A stretch of DNA of 64,000 nt from Rhynchopus sp. YZ270_cl-10 (taxonomy: Eukaryota > Euglenozoa > Diplonemea > Diplonemida > Diplonemidae). A model generated the notes under the pieces. That model searched no databases. It was not told the DNA's origin and worked only from the letters and a program-made list of their open reading frames with translations. Every line of letters begins with the position of its first letter. Position 1 is the stretch's first letter. The DNA lies in contig OZ037905.1 in the NCBI GenBank assembly GCA_964035575.1, forward strand, positions 1,079,001 to 1,143,000. Direction: 5' to 3'. The translations under genes were made by a program, and so were the position numbers. This document shows positions 50,705-61,075 of the stretch, piece by piece.

Positions 50705-50841
50705 GGTGTGGTTGACCCCAAAATAGCAGAAAATAGCACAAAATAGCACCTCCCCTCAGCCGCACCAAAAAATCCAGATGCCCAGAATAGCAGAAAGTAG
50801 CAGAAAATAGCACAACAATAGCACCCCCTTTCAGCCACACC
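50705..50841. mobile_element. Miniature element with GGTGTGGCTGA ends, inverted copy
   Basis: 137 bp, from GGTGTGGTTGA to TCAGCCACACC, reverse-complement match to 29885-30022 including the AGAAAATAGCA units. Confidence 0.75.
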
Positions 50842-50863
50842 ATTTGCCTTGCAAAAAAAAAGA

Positions 50864-50900
50864 GAAGTTGAAAGTGCACACGCTTCACCGTTCATCGCAC
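50864..50900 (+). repeat. Type C hairpin, shortened
   Basis: GAAGTTGAAAGTGCACACGC then TTCACCGTTCATCG. Confidence 0.5.
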
Positions 50901-51296
50901 TAAGACTTTGCATGAGGAAAGATATGTTCTATCTCTGGCTAAGCACAAAGGGGGACACAGGGCATTGTGTTGGAGGGGGGGAAATGCATGAAAAATGCAA
51001 AGCCCGCCTGAGGACAGGTCCTACAAAGATTCAAATAAAAAAAAACGATTTGAAAAAAAGATGAAAAGAAAGCTCTTGTAAAAGGTGACTTATTTGCACT
51101 TCACAATCTCTCTTTTTGTGTGTCTACTGGTGACTGGAAGAGGATGGGGGGGGAGAAAAAATAATTAAGATAATATTTTCAATCGAAAGAGATGGAGTTT
51201 TTTTTTTGTCCACCAGCGTCGTCACCTCTTTTTTTTTGAATAAAAATCTTTTGTTTTTTTGCAAATAAAAATAGGGTACGAGAACAAGAAGTTTGG

Positions 51297-51330
51297 AAGA
51301 CAATGTTGAGCCTCTTGAGCTTTGTCACCA
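51297..51330 (+). repeat. Type A hairpin, diverged
   Basis: AAGACAATGTTGAGCCTCTT then GAGCTTTGTCACC. Confidence 0.45.
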
Positions 51331-51573
51331 AAAGAAATATGAGTGGTACATACCGTGAATATTGACACTCCAAAAATGAAAAATGAAAAATGAAAAATAG
51401 TAGATCGGGGTAGGCACGTAAAGTTGTTTCGTTGATTGCACAAATCCTCCTGTTTGAGGGGTGATTTGACGACCGTACACGGTAATACTATATTTCTCCT
51501 TTTAAAACAAGATTTGTAGGAATAAAAATTGAAGAGAAAAAAAATGTGGGGGAATATTTTTTTTTTACTTTAA

Positions 51574-53051
51574 CCCCTGGAACGCCAGCACATATATAGG
51601 TTTTGTATACGGTTTTTCGTGGAATGGGTGATATATATGTTTTGGAAAAATTCATTTTGCATTCTACTTGTCAAAACTGAAATCTGATGCTTCCATTGGA
51701 ATCCGCGCGAGAATTTGACCGGAATTATAAAAAAAGAAGATTTGATTTGAGTAGTAGAAGTCCCATGACTCCCCTGCGTCCCTAGACGGAACAACTCGGA
51801 ATCGAAGGGTAAAAAGCGGCAAAAAACGATTTTTCTACCCTCTTGCAAGAGGTTTGAAAAAAAGTGTCTGCTTTGATAACGTTTAGGATAATGAGCTCGT
51901 AACCGGTCGCAATGGAAAGATTTTTGAATTTTCGGTATATATGAGTATGAGATTAGGAGTTTGGTCTCAAGGGAAATACCCTATTCCCTAGAGGGGTCCC
52001 TCGGGCGAGACGCTTTTTTTCATACAACCGGACACATCACCCGGAATCACCGACTAATGCCGCACACCGCGCGGGCTGCAAAATCATTTCAGAAAAGGAA
52101 AACTCTTGTTGCATTGTACGCAGATTCACAAAAATCTTTCAAATAAAAAAAAATCGAGCAAAAAGACCTAACTGGCTTCTGCGAGTGGTCTGCCTCAGAT
52201 ACACACCCCCAAATAGGGGGTAAAAATAAGGTAAAAATAGGGTCAACATTACAACACGCTCCCCTGACAAACTACCCAAGACCCCCACCTACACGCGTCT
52301 TTGCTTTTTTGCGGACGTAGCAGCAGGCTTTGAAGCTGACCACTTTCCAGCTTGTTTTTGTGTGCTCTTGGGGTCTTCGTAAACCCCAAAGAAGTTTTTT
52401 TGTGTGTAGAAAAATTTACCGACACCACAACGTACGAAGACACAGCGAGTAATGACCCATGCACAAGTGCCGTTCCTTGATGGAATTGCTCGAGGCGAAG
52501 TGGGTCGAGATCTTCAGACCACCTTCGGCAGGTCTCAGTGTTGACGAGACAATGGTGAAACACAGAGGGCGTCTGCAGTTCCGCACCTACAGACCCTTGA
52601 AGCGGTCGGTGCGGGTAGGTGCGCGTTTTGGGTGTTTTGTCCGGGGAGCGTTTTGTGATTTTACCCCTATTTTTACCCCCTATTTGGGGGTGTGTATCTG
52701 AGGCAGACCACTCGCAGAAGCCAGTTAGGTCTTTTTGCTCGATTTTTTTTTTTTTATTTGAAAGATTTTAGTGAATCTGCGTACAATGCAACAAGAGTTT
52801 TCCTTTTTTGAAATGATTTTGCAGCCCGCGCGGTGTGTGGCATTCCGGGTGCTGCGTCACAATGCATGCAAAAAAGCGTCTCGCCCGAGGGACCCCTCTA
52901 GGGAATAGGGTATTTCCCTTTAGACCAAACTCCTAGTCTCATACTCATATAAACCGAAAATTCAAAAATCTTTCCATTGCGACCGGTTACGAGCTCATTA
53001 TCCTAAACGTTATCAAAATAGACGCTTTTTTTCAAATTGGTGTTCCAGGGG
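51574..53051. mobile_element. piggyBac-like DNA transposon 2, long inverted arms
   Basis: TTAA flanks both sides (51570-51573, 53052-53055). The ends are CCCCTGGAAC and, inverted, CCCCTGGAACACCA. The inverted arms reach several hundred bases inward (roughly 51840-52240 matches 52660-53020). In the centre, 52459-52701 on the plus strand encodes a fragment with LSVDETMVKHRGR and a following YRPLKRS, matching the DDE_Tnp_1_7 piggyBac catalytic region. Most of the transposase is missing, so it is non-autonomous. Confidence 0.85.
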
Positions 53052-53359
53052 TTAAATACAAAGCCCTGTACCCTCTAAAAAGATACAATACTGAAAAAGT
53101 CACGTCAGCACAGAATTGTAGGGTGGGAGATGGGGAGGGGGGGAGAAAATACCACAGAAAAAGGGTTGCATTACATCCACCTTTGTCCTTTCTAAGGAGG
53201 GGGGAGGGGAGGCGGTTAGATAAGGAAAAAAAAAAATACGGAGGAAAGACTGTTCAAAGGTAGAGAAAGAGAGAAGGGAGGGGTGAGTGAGTGAGAAAAT
53301 AAAAGCGATGCACTTTTTTTAAAAAATTAATATTCCCTTGCACAATTTTTTTGTGTGTT

Positions 53360-53405
53360 GTGTCGACAATCTGCTAGTGCAGGATCTGTACTCGATGTTG
53401 CACTT
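53360..53405 (+). repeat. Type H repeat
   Basis: TGTCGACAATCTGCTAGTGC then AGGATCTGTACTCGATGTTG. Confidence 0.55.
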
Positions 53406-54105
53406 TTTTTTGAAAGATATTTCCTTCAGAGGAAAGGGGCACAGTAGTCTAAGTCTCAAATAAGTTTGGCGAATTTGGGGATTTGGGGAAATATGGAGCC
53501 TTTTGTCGACGCCAAACATTTTTTAGACTACTGACTATAGTTCTCGCTTCTGAACAGCAAATTCCAAAAAAAAAAGATCGGGTCTTTTGTTTGTGCACCC
53601 AAAGCCGGAAAACAAAAAAGATGAAAAAAAAAAAAATGTGTTAAACTAAAGTATGGTTGTTGTGGTCAATTGAGTACTCAAAGAACCAAGCACGCTTCTG
53701 TCTTTTTTCAATCCGCTTTTTGTTTGCCCGCAGCGCTACCTCAAATCTTTTGACAACAAATTGTTTAAAAAAAAATGTGGTGTAAACTTAACAAAATGCA
53801 TTCGCTTTTAAATTTTACTTTTTTTTTGGGGGGGTGTTATTTTGAAACATTTTGACTGTGTTAGTCATCGACAAGAAAAAAAAGGAGGCAAAGAAAATAT
53901 TGGAAAAGAGAAAAAAAAAAAAAATGACCTGAACGTTTGTCCACAGAGGAGACCAAATCAAGTGCTATGGTGCCAGAACACATCTGTACACACGCTCACC
54001 GGGTTATCAAATTAAACAAAAAACCATGTATCAGGGTCACTGTTTGCAATTCGACCCCCTCTAACTATCACAACAGTCCGCTCCTTCTAATGAACGTTTT
54101 TAAAA

Positions 54106-54155
54106 GTGAAGTTGATAGTGCAAACGCCTCTGGGACGCAGGCACTGACACTCCGC
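54106..54155 (+). repeat. Type C hairpin
   Basis: GTGAAGTTGATAGTGCAAAC then GCCTCTGGGACGCAGGCACT. One-base relative of 43839-43888. Confidence 0.65.
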
Positions 54156-54424
54156 TTTAAAAAAAATAGGATGGAGCACCCCGTTCTGAAGAGGACTGCA
54201 GCCACCCCTAACAAGCCGCTCCTTCTGAAAAGCTTGTTTCAAAAAACAAAAACAAAAAAAACAAAAAAGGGTACGTAGCCTAAAGCCAACCAAACAATTT
54301 TTGCAACGCTTTCTCAGGAACAGACAAGAGAAAAAAAAAATTCCCCTGTTAAACGGAAGATTGGGGATTGGGACAGCCCTCACGGAATAACACACATTCC
54401 TAGATAAAGGTTCTAAAAGAAGAA

Positions 54425-54460
54425 CGTTGAAAGAGCAAACGCCTCTGCGGATGCAGGCAT
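54425..54460 (+). repeat. Type C hairpin
   Basis: CGTTGAAAGAGCAAACGCCT then CTGCGGATGCAGGC. Confidence 0.55.
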
Positions 54461-54533
54461 TTAAAAAAAAAAAATGAAAAAAGAGATGCTAGTTTCGAGG
54501 ACCCGCAAGTACAAAGGCAACGAAGGAATTTTT

Positions 54534-54580
54534 TTGATAAAATTGTTGGAATAGTGTAGTTGCCTCGGTTGTGTTGCCAT
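54534..54580 (+). repeat. Type G repeat
   Basis: GATAAAATTGTTGGAATAGT then GTAGTTGCCTCGGTTGTGTT and GCCA. Confidence 0.6.
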
Positions 54581-54863
54581 AAAATGGAAGTTGAAAGTAC
54601 AACAATGGTTTTGAAAATTTTCTCTTCTAAAAATTTGAGGAGATTTAAAAAAAAAAGGGGGAACAGTAGTGTATGAACGTGCCCGGAAAAACAAGGATGA
54701 CTTTCTTTTCTTATTTTCTCTCTTTTTCCAAGGAGACCTTTTAGGTAAAAACAGTGTATGAAAAAAAGAAATGGCAAAGAAGAAATACTGCCTACTCACC
54801 GCAATAACAAACGCAGCAGCGTGACACGGGGGTGGAGTGGGCAGTCGAATACGTTTTTTAAAT

Positions 54864-54922
54864 TGAAAATTTGGTAATTTTTTTTTTGTAATAGTGTGCA
54901 CACCTGAGAATGTGCTCCACTA
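54864..54922 (+). repeat. Type F repeat
   Basis: GAAAATTTGGTAATTTTT then AATAGTGTGCACACCTGAGA and GTGCTCCACTA. Confidence 0.55.
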
Positions 54923-54956
54923 TGATTTTGTTTTCTTTCTTGTCTCTCTTTGACCC

Positions 54957-55002
54957 ATTGTCCACCGAGGTAGGGTCTGTACTCAGCGTAGCCCTAAGGC
55001 AA
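54957..55002 (+). repeat. Type H repeat, partial
   Basis: TTGTCCACCGAGGTAGGGTC then TGTACTCAGCGTAGCC. Confidence 0.4.
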
Positions 55003-55079
55003 TTACTGGTATAAAAAAAAGACGCAACTAAATCTGAGTTCCTTAAAAGAACACACGTTTCTTTTGATTATTTTTTTTT

Positions 55080-55127
55080 GAAAAATTTGGTTGTATTAGT
55101 GTAGCCACCCTAGAGTGTGCTCCACTA
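55080..55127 (+). repeat. Type F repeat
   Basis: GAAAAATTTGGTTGTATTAG then TGTAGCCACCCTAGAGTGTG and CTCCACTA. Confidence 0.6.
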
Positions 55128-56191
55128 CAATTTTTTTTTTTATATTTTCCTCTCTGATTTAGCGGGGAATTTTGTGTGGTTTGTTTGCCTGTTTTTTTGT
55201 TTTTTTTGGTGTACTTTTCCGTTCTCTCCCTTTTTCCATTTTTAGGGCGTTGTTCAACACTTTTTAAAAAAAGGGGGAATGACAACGGGCATTGCAGTCA
55301 GTATGAACCCAAATGAATCCTTTGATAATGTGTTCCACTATTTTGTTTTTATTTGTAGTATGAAAACACGCCAAGGGGACAGGTCATGTAAGATGGGGGT
55401 CGTTGCAAGAAGAAAAAAAATCGTTGCAAAAAAAAAGGGGGGGAGTGGGTGGGTGGGGGGGGCATAATTTCTTGGGATAATTGTGGCCTGCTTGCTTCCC
55501 GTGTCTTTGCGGGTGGTTTTTTAGTGTTGGGGAAATTTTTCTTCGCATAAGAAAGTTTGCATCAAAAAAAAAAACTGTGAAAACATTTTTAGAAAATAAG
55601 GGCAAAGAAGGGGGAGTGTATGGATAATAGATCAATGGAAGTTAGCCCGGTTGTTGTTTTTGTAAAAAGAAAAAGAAGAAGAAAAAAGTACAAGAACAGT
55701 GGATCCAAAAAAAAAAAAAGGGAGGTAGTTTTTAACACCTCAAACGGACAGAGGCATTTATAACAGGCACTCCGCTAGGTACTAAAGTTCTGTTGATTGT
55801 CAACAGAACTTTTTGAAAATGGGGAAAAAAAGAAAAAAAAAAAAAGTTCTGCTAAGTGGTTCAGACCCGTTCTACCTGTCAAAAAAGCTCAGGAGAAGAA
55901 GATATGGAGAGGTGAGTGCTCAAACGTCCCAAAAAAGTCAAAATCGGGCGTTGGTAAAAAAAAAAAGTTGCGTACCGTGCGCCTGCGGCGCAAGCATGTA
56001 CCCCACCAACGTGGACCATCAACAGAATATTTTCAAAATCGGAAATCCTAGCGGAGAGCCTGATTTATAAAAAAAAAAAAAAAAAAAAAAAATCGTTGAG
56101 TGAAAAACAGCAGTTTCACTCCCGTTACCTTTTTTTTGAACGTTTCTTGTTTCTTTTTTCCTTGTGTTAATTTTGTATCGTCAAAAAAATG

Positions 56192-56257
56192 GTAGTTATT
56201 GATGCAGGCACCTCCGACTGACCCACTGTACGATGCCAGGCCTTTGGATGAAAGCAC
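56192..56257 (+). repeat. Type D hairpin
   Basis: GTAGTTATTGATGCAGGCAC then CTCCGACTGACCCACTGTAC and GATGCCAGG. Confidence 0.65.
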
Positions 56258-56496
56258 CAAAAAAAATGGTTGAAAAGAAGAAAAAATGTCACCCTGAAAG
56301 ATTTGGGCTAGCCCCTCCCTTTTTTTGTTCCCCCTCCTCCTCCCCAAAAACAGTACAACGCATCTGCCCCAAACACTAGAGATAGCCCCTCCCTAAAACT
56401 CCCCAGCCCTATCCAAAACTCTTTTTCTTCACACAAAAAAAGGGTAGCTTCAATCACCCCCCTGCTACATTCATGGGGAATGTACAGAAAAAATAA

Positions 56497-56538
56497 AAGT
56501 TTATAAGATACTCCTAAGCCTCTCTTGCTTAGTCACCT
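56497..56538 (+). repeat. Type A hairpin
   Basis: GTTTATAAGATACTCCTAAG then CCTCTCTTGCTTAGTCACCT. It lies 135 nt beyond the stop codon of the isomerase gene. Confidence 0.65.
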
Positions 56539-56673
56539 TGGGGGGAAAAAAACTAATGCAGGGAAACCTGCTTCCCAACACCTTGGTATGCTAATACTGT
56601 ACTATTTCACAGTGATTTTTTTTGTGCACATGGTACCACTTTATGAGTTTAAAAAAAAAAAAACATTTCCCCC

Positions 56674-58512
56674 CTATTCAAACGTTTTGTTAAACAAATT
56701 GATGAGCCCGTTAGTGGACTGGTCGTGGGTCGTCACTTCTTCACCCCTTTCAAGCTCCTTCTGGATGTTTACTGCAAGCGCCTTCCCAAGCTCCACACCC
56801 CACTGGTCGAATGAATTGATATCCCAGATCACCCCCTGCACGAAAACCTTGTGTTCGTACATGCTGATCAGGGCACCCAGACTCTTCGGGGTCAGCTTCT
56901 TGACGAGGATGGAGTTTGTCGGGTGGTTCCCTTCGAAAACCTTGTGGGGCACAATCTTGTCGATTGCTTCGGAGGTGAGCTCGCTGTTTGCAAGCTCAGC
57001 GCGCGCTTCTGCCTCGGTCTTTCCCTTCATCAGAGCTTCTGTCTGCGCAAAGTAGTTTGCCATCAGCATTCTGTGGTGCAACCCATCCGCAACGTTGTTA
57101 TGCGTCTGCATGCACCCAAGGAAATCGCACGGAATCAACTTCGTTCCTTGATGGATCAACTGAAAGAAGGAGTGTTGCGAGGTTGTTCCTGGTTCTCCTA
57201 GAATAATCGGACCGGTCTGATATTTCACTTTGTTTCCTGAACGGGTCATAAACTTTCCGTTGGACTCCATATCACCCTGTTGGAAGTAGGAAGCAAAGCG
57301 GATCATGGATTGATCGTATGGAAGGATCATTTGGGTTTGTGCAGCGTGGAGGTTGTTGTAGAGCACGCCAATGAGTGCGAGGATGACAGGGATGTTGTCG
57401 GAAAGCGGCGCTTCTTGAAAGTGTTGGTCCATCGCGTAGCCTCCTTCCAACAGCTCGACGTAGTTGTCATAGCCAATGGCAATGCAGATGGACATGCCAA
57501 TGGCGCTCCAGAGAGAGTACCTTCCGCCCACCCAATCCCAGAAGGAGAACATATTCGCGACGTCAATCCCAAACTTCGCGACCTCGGTCTCATTGGTGGA
57601 GAGTGCGATGAAGTGCTTTGCGATGCACCCCTCAGCGTCCCCCTTTGCGGTGTAGTGCTCAATCACAGCCTTCTTCGCAGCCGTCGCATTAGTGATAGTC
57701 TCCGCAGTCGTAAACGTCTTTGACGCAACAATGAAAAGCGTTGCCTCGAGGTCAATGTTTTTGAGGGTATGGGTAATGTGCGACCCATCGATGTTCGCAA
57801 CAAAGTGCATCCGCAATTCCTCATGACAGTAAGGCTTCAACGCCTTAGTGACCATGATAGGTCCTAGGTCGGACCCACCAATCCCAATGTTAACAATGTG
57901 GTTGATCCGTTTGCCGCTGTGTCCGGTGTGGGTTCCGTCACGTACCTTGGTGGAGAATTCCTTCATATGTCCGAGAACGTCGTTGATTCCAGGCATGACG
58001 TCCTTACCGTCGACAAGAACCGGTTTGTTAGATCTGTTGCGAAGCGCGGTGTGCAGAACTGAGCGGTTTTCCGTGAAGTTGATTTTGTCGCCTCTGAACA
58101 TTTCGTCGCGCATCTTCTCGACATTGCAGGATTCTGCGAGGTTCGTCAACAGCCTCATTGTCTCTGCATCAATCAAATTCTTTGAGTAATCCAGAAAGAG
58201 GAAGTTGTCGTCAAGCTCAAGACGTCTGGAGAAGGTTTCAAAACGGTTTTCATCTTCCTTGAAGAGATCGTTCATGTTGAACTTCGTTTGATGTTCCAGG
58301 AAGTGTGCCTGCAGAGCCTTCCAGGAAGGGTCCTCCGACAGCACCTCCCCCGTGACCCGTCCCCATCTCCCAAAGGCGCTGTTGATGTCTCTGCCCTCAG
58401 GGGCGTCCTTGGACACAGAGGCCAGAAGCTGGTCGACGATCTCGACGACTTTGTTCTTCTCCATCCACTTCCGCACCCCCTCAAGCGACTGCTCCTGGTC
58501 TTGCGGGGACAT
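56674..58512 (-). CDS. PGI: Glucose-6-phosphate isomerase
   Basis: A 612-residue enzyme that interconverts glucose-6-phosphate and fructose-6-phosphate in glycolysis and gluconeogenesis. Both family signatures are intact: [12 protein letters not shown] (328-339) and [18 protein letters not shown] (560-577). GIGGSDLGP (210-218) binds the sugar phosphate. The catalytic glutamate ([11 protein letters not shown], Glu440), His480 and Lys577 are present. The length exceeds the bacterial enzyme because of an N-terminal extension of about 50 residues, as in trypanosomatid PGI. The C-terminus (NKTFE) has no SKL-type peroxisome signal, so a cytosolic enzyme is likely, unlike the glycosomal form of kinetoplastids. 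The start is an ATG. TCTTTTGCAG about 45 nt upstream could be a splice acceptor in the leader. Confidence 0.95.
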   Translation of the reverse strand: MSPQDQEQSLEGVRKWMEKNKVVEIVDQLLASVSKDAPEGRDINSAFGRWGRVTGEVLSEDPSWKALQAHFLEHQTKFNMNDLFKEDENRFETFSRRLELDDNFLFLDYSKNLIDAETMRLLTNLAESCNVEKMRDEMFRGDKINFTENRSVLHTALRNRSNKPVLVDGKDVMPGINDVLGHMKEFSTKVRDGTHTGHSGKRINHIVNIGIGGSDLGPIMVTKALKPYCHEELRMHFVANIDGSHITHTLKNIDLEATLFIVASKTFTTAETITNATAAKKAVIEHYTAKGDAEGCIAKHFIALSTNETEVAKFGIDVANMFSFWDWVGGRYSLWSAIGMSICIAIGYDNYVELLEGGYAMDQHFQEAPLSDNIPVILALIGVLYNNLHAAQTQMILPYDQSMIRFASYFQQGDMESNGKFMTRSGNKVKYQTGPIILGEPGTTSQHSFFQLIHQGTKLIPCDFLGCMQTHNNVADGLHHRMLMANYFAQTEALMKGKTEAEARAELANSELTSEAIDKIVPHKVFEGNHPTNSILVKKLTPKSLGALISMYEHKVFVQGVIWDINSFDQWGVELGKALAVNIQKELERGEEVTTHDQSTNGLINLFNKTFE

Positions 58513-58575
58513 TGTTCTTTGTTAAAAAATGTAGTATTCCTACCGAATGTTGTTCTGCAAAAGACAGCGAAAAAA

Positions 58576-58729
58576 AGTTGGCTAATACAAAGCCCCTCTC
58601 GTGTGCCTTTGGTATGACCGGCTGTACCGGGGGGTGGACACCCAATGCAGTGCATCCATTTCGTGGTTTGCATCTGATGTGTGCTAACTCCCGCTTCCAC
58701 TCATCAGCCAGATGAACGGGGATCATTGC
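58576..58729 (+). repeat. Type E composite repeat, full length
   Basis: GTTGGCTAATACAAAGCCCC, a CCGGCTGTACCGG hairpin, GGTGGACACCC, CATTTCGTGGTTTGCATCTG and a final CCAGATGAACGGGGATCATT. CATCTG pairs with CAGATG across about 35 nt. About 155 nt in all. Confidence 0.65.
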
Positions 58730-58747
58730 AAAGACATGGGGGGGAAA

Positions 58748-58889
58748 AGTTTGGTTTGAAATACGGCCTTCATGAACAGGATATGATAGGGGTATGCCTG
58801 GGGACCCCAGGCATCCATTTTCGTGGTTCGCATCTATGATCTACTCCCGTTTCCTCTGGTCAGATGAAATCTGAAGGATCATTGAAGAC
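58748..58889 (+). repeat. Type E composite repeat, diverged
   Basis: GTTTGGTTTGAAATACGGCC, ATGCCTGGGGACCCCAGGCA palindrome in place of the usual hairpins, TTTTCGTGGTTCGCATCTAT, GGATCATTGAAGACA end. Confidence 0.6.
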
Positions 58890-59253
58890 AGGTTATGAGA
58901 AAAAGAGTAGTTGAAATGAGCCAAACACATCTCAGTCGAGTTCATGCAAAGCCTCCATCAGTGCTCGAGGGGGTTCTTTAACTTCAACAGCAAGACGTGT
59001 TACATCAACTCTGTTTTACAGTGTTTGGTGCACACGGTCTCGTTTGTGAAGTCCCTCTCGGATGCTGCCCCTTTTTCGAAGGGCGAAGTGATGGCTCAGC
59101 GGCTGTGGATCCACAAACTGTGATTTTCCCGATGGACCTGTACCTTGCATTAAATACGAAGAAACCTGGGTTGTTATTTACCCCACGGGGGTGGAGCGTG
59201 AGTGGAGAGAACGGAGGCGGTTCACAACCGATGTGAATAAAAGACAAACTTGC

Positions 59254-59288
59254 AAGATGAAGAAATGTGCCTCTCGTGCACACACCTT
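59254..59288 (+). repeat. Type B hairpin
   Basis: AAGATGAAGAAATGTGCCTC then TCGTGCACACACCTT. Confidence 0.65.
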
Positions 59289-59597
59289 TAGAAAAAAATA
59301 ATTGGCGCAGAGAGGACCGACTGAGGAGAATTTGACAGCATGTCTCAAGAGAGAGGGAGCTGATATCGTGATGGATGCACGAAAAGAGATGCACTGCGTG
59401 TGTGTCAGGGATACGCCCCCTTGGCTTGCCCCTACCCATACGCACTCGGCAGAGAACGATGCCATTGTTGCAGCCGTATCTACCAACACCGCGGGGTACC
59501 GTGACCCACATCAAAAAAAAATGTGCGCTTCAGTGGCAGTGCAGAGAAAGGGCTGTGCATATTCTTGCCCAGTAACGTTTAAGACTCACCGAGGACT

Positions 59598-59828
59598 TCA
59601 TCGCAGAGATATCCACGAATCGTCTGGACCTAGCTTTGCCCATGTCTCGATACAGCAGACTTTTGTATCACCGCTGTTGCAGATCATCTCGGACAAGGAG
59701 GTGTTCTTGTCACACATGATGCCGGAACACTGCAGGTTTACTCGTTGTCGCTGTCTTTGGCAACGGTAGGGTCGAACCCAAACCAAACCGAAGAAGAGAG
59801 CCAAGAGAGTATAAAGAACGATGTGCAT
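59598..59828 (-). CDS. Possible small secreted Cys-rich protein
   Basis: A 76-residue frame from an ATG on the same strand as all other genes. The first 20 residues (MHIVLYTLLALFFGLVWVRP) look like a signal peptide or membrane anchor. Six cysteines follow (23, 34, 39, 50, 58, 59). Base composition resembles the coding regions. It lies inside a repeat array, shows no homology I know, and may be only the first exon (a CTCG|GTGAGT donor-like site sits just beyond its stop, in another frame). Doubtful. Confidence 0.3.
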   Translation of the reverse strand: MHIVLYTLLALFFGLVWVRPYRCQRQRQRVNLQCSGIMCDKNTSLSEMICNSGDTKVCCIETWAKLGPDDSWISLR

Positions 59829-60040
59829 CGCAGTACAAAGCCCTCTTGGCTGGGTGGATCCAATTCTAAGGAATAGGGAAAGGTTTGGTGAGCGAGCCTC
59901 AAGCAGCCACCTCAAAAAGGTGGGCAGAAGAGTTGAGACAAACCCCGTGGTTTGTGGTGCCAACAATCATTCCACAAATGGCTTGGCATACAAACCTCCT
60001 TTGTACACAGTGCACCTTCGCGCAGGACGAGAACACCAGA

Positions 60041-60149
60041 AATGAACCGGAAACCATGCTGTCCCTACGTTCACTTCGTGGTTTCACATCTGATATGCCC
60101 TGCACCCGCTTCCATTCATCAATCAGATGAACAGGGATTATTGAAGACA
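60041..60149 (+). repeat. Type E composite repeat, 3' part
   Basis: ACCATGCTGTCCCTACGTTC, CTTCGTGGTTTCACATCTGA, and AATCAGATGAACAGGGATTA. CATCTGAT and ATCAGATG pair perfectly. Confidence 0.65.
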
Positions 60150-60423
60150 CCTAAGGCCCATACGGTAGGTTCCGCCTGGGGGAAATGGTTCTGACTACCT
60201 CCTCTTTTCATTCTTTTCGTTCACATGCCACCCAAAAGGACTGCAATACGGACTGGACACCACATCGTTAGTATACCGACCGTGTATAGTACACACAACG
60301 TATCACTGCCGGTAGATACTACGGTGAACACTAAGCCGCATTTTCAGCCCCGCAAAAAGTACCCCGTGCCCCTCCATACACCACAACCCATTCGAAAGGA
60401 GTTTTGCCCCCACCCAAAAAAAA

Positions 60424-60492
60424 GTGAAGTTATTGATGCAGGCACCTCCGACTGACCCACTGTACGATGCCAGCCATCTGGATGAAAGCACA
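60424..60492 (+). repeat. Type D hairpin
   Basis: GTGAAGTTATTGATGCAGGC then ACCTCCGACTGACCCACTGT and ACGATGCCAGCC. Confidence 0.7.
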
Positions 60493-60819
60493 AGTACCCA
60501 TTGCAGACAACAGAAGGTGTAAAAAGGAAACCTAGTGGCTTGCCCGTACCGTAAGAGAACGAGGGCGGTACACAATCGCTTGTCAGCCGGCGGCCCACCT
60601 TCCGTTGAAGAGTTGTGAGCTTACGAACACTCCCATATCCCTTCACCCAACTCTTAGTGAACGGTAGTGGAGACAAGAAGGCGTGGATCACAACATCTCT
60701 CTCTTGGCGTCCCATGCTGTACCGACAGTTGGGCCTCACCCTTTCTCTTAGGGATTTACATGGACGTCCTCACTAGTACACCGTAACCCAAGGGTGCAGC
60801 AGCGAACCGAAGTCAGTCA

Positions 60820-60938
60820 CAATGCTTCCTCCCCTCGCTAGACTTTGTCTTTTGTTTGTATAGCACTCTCAAAGCGGATCATCAAAGGACGAACCGCGAT
60901 CTGCTAAACAAAACAAAAAAGAGAGAGAGAGAGAGGTC
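60820..60938 (+). repeat. Direct repeat R6, copy 1
   Basis: CACTCTCAAAGCGGATCATC, AAAGGACGAACCGCGATCTG, then a (GA)n run. Nearly identical to 63176-63298. GCGG pairs with CCGC. Confidence 0.75.
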
Positions 60939-60967
60939 CGGTCACATGCTGTGGACCTCACAGGGGG

Positions 60968-61075
60968 GGATGAACCCGAAACCATGCTGTCCCTACGTTC
61001 ACTTCGTGGTTTCACATCTGATATGCCCTCCGTCCACTTCCATTCATCAATCAGATGAACAGGGATTATTGGACC
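60968..61075 (+). repeat. Type E composite repeat, 3' part
   Basis: Same blocks as 60041-60149 (ACCATGCTGTCCCTACGTTC to CAGATGAACAGGGATTATT) with about five differences by eye. Confidence 0.65.

Larger units (their letters stand above)
49028..56673. other. Long gene-free spacer
   Basis: Hairpin repeats of most types, a GGTGTGG-ended miniature element and the second piggyBac-like element. No other gene seen. Confidence 0.6.

Noticed and set aside
58620-58730. Hammerhead ribozyme on the minus strand (CTGATGA ... CCAC-GAAA)
   Set aside because: One copy has CTGATGA, a GTGG/CCAC stem and GAAA, but the other three copies break the core (extra base, GAAG), and the conserved pairing is instead CATCTGAT with ATCAGATG.
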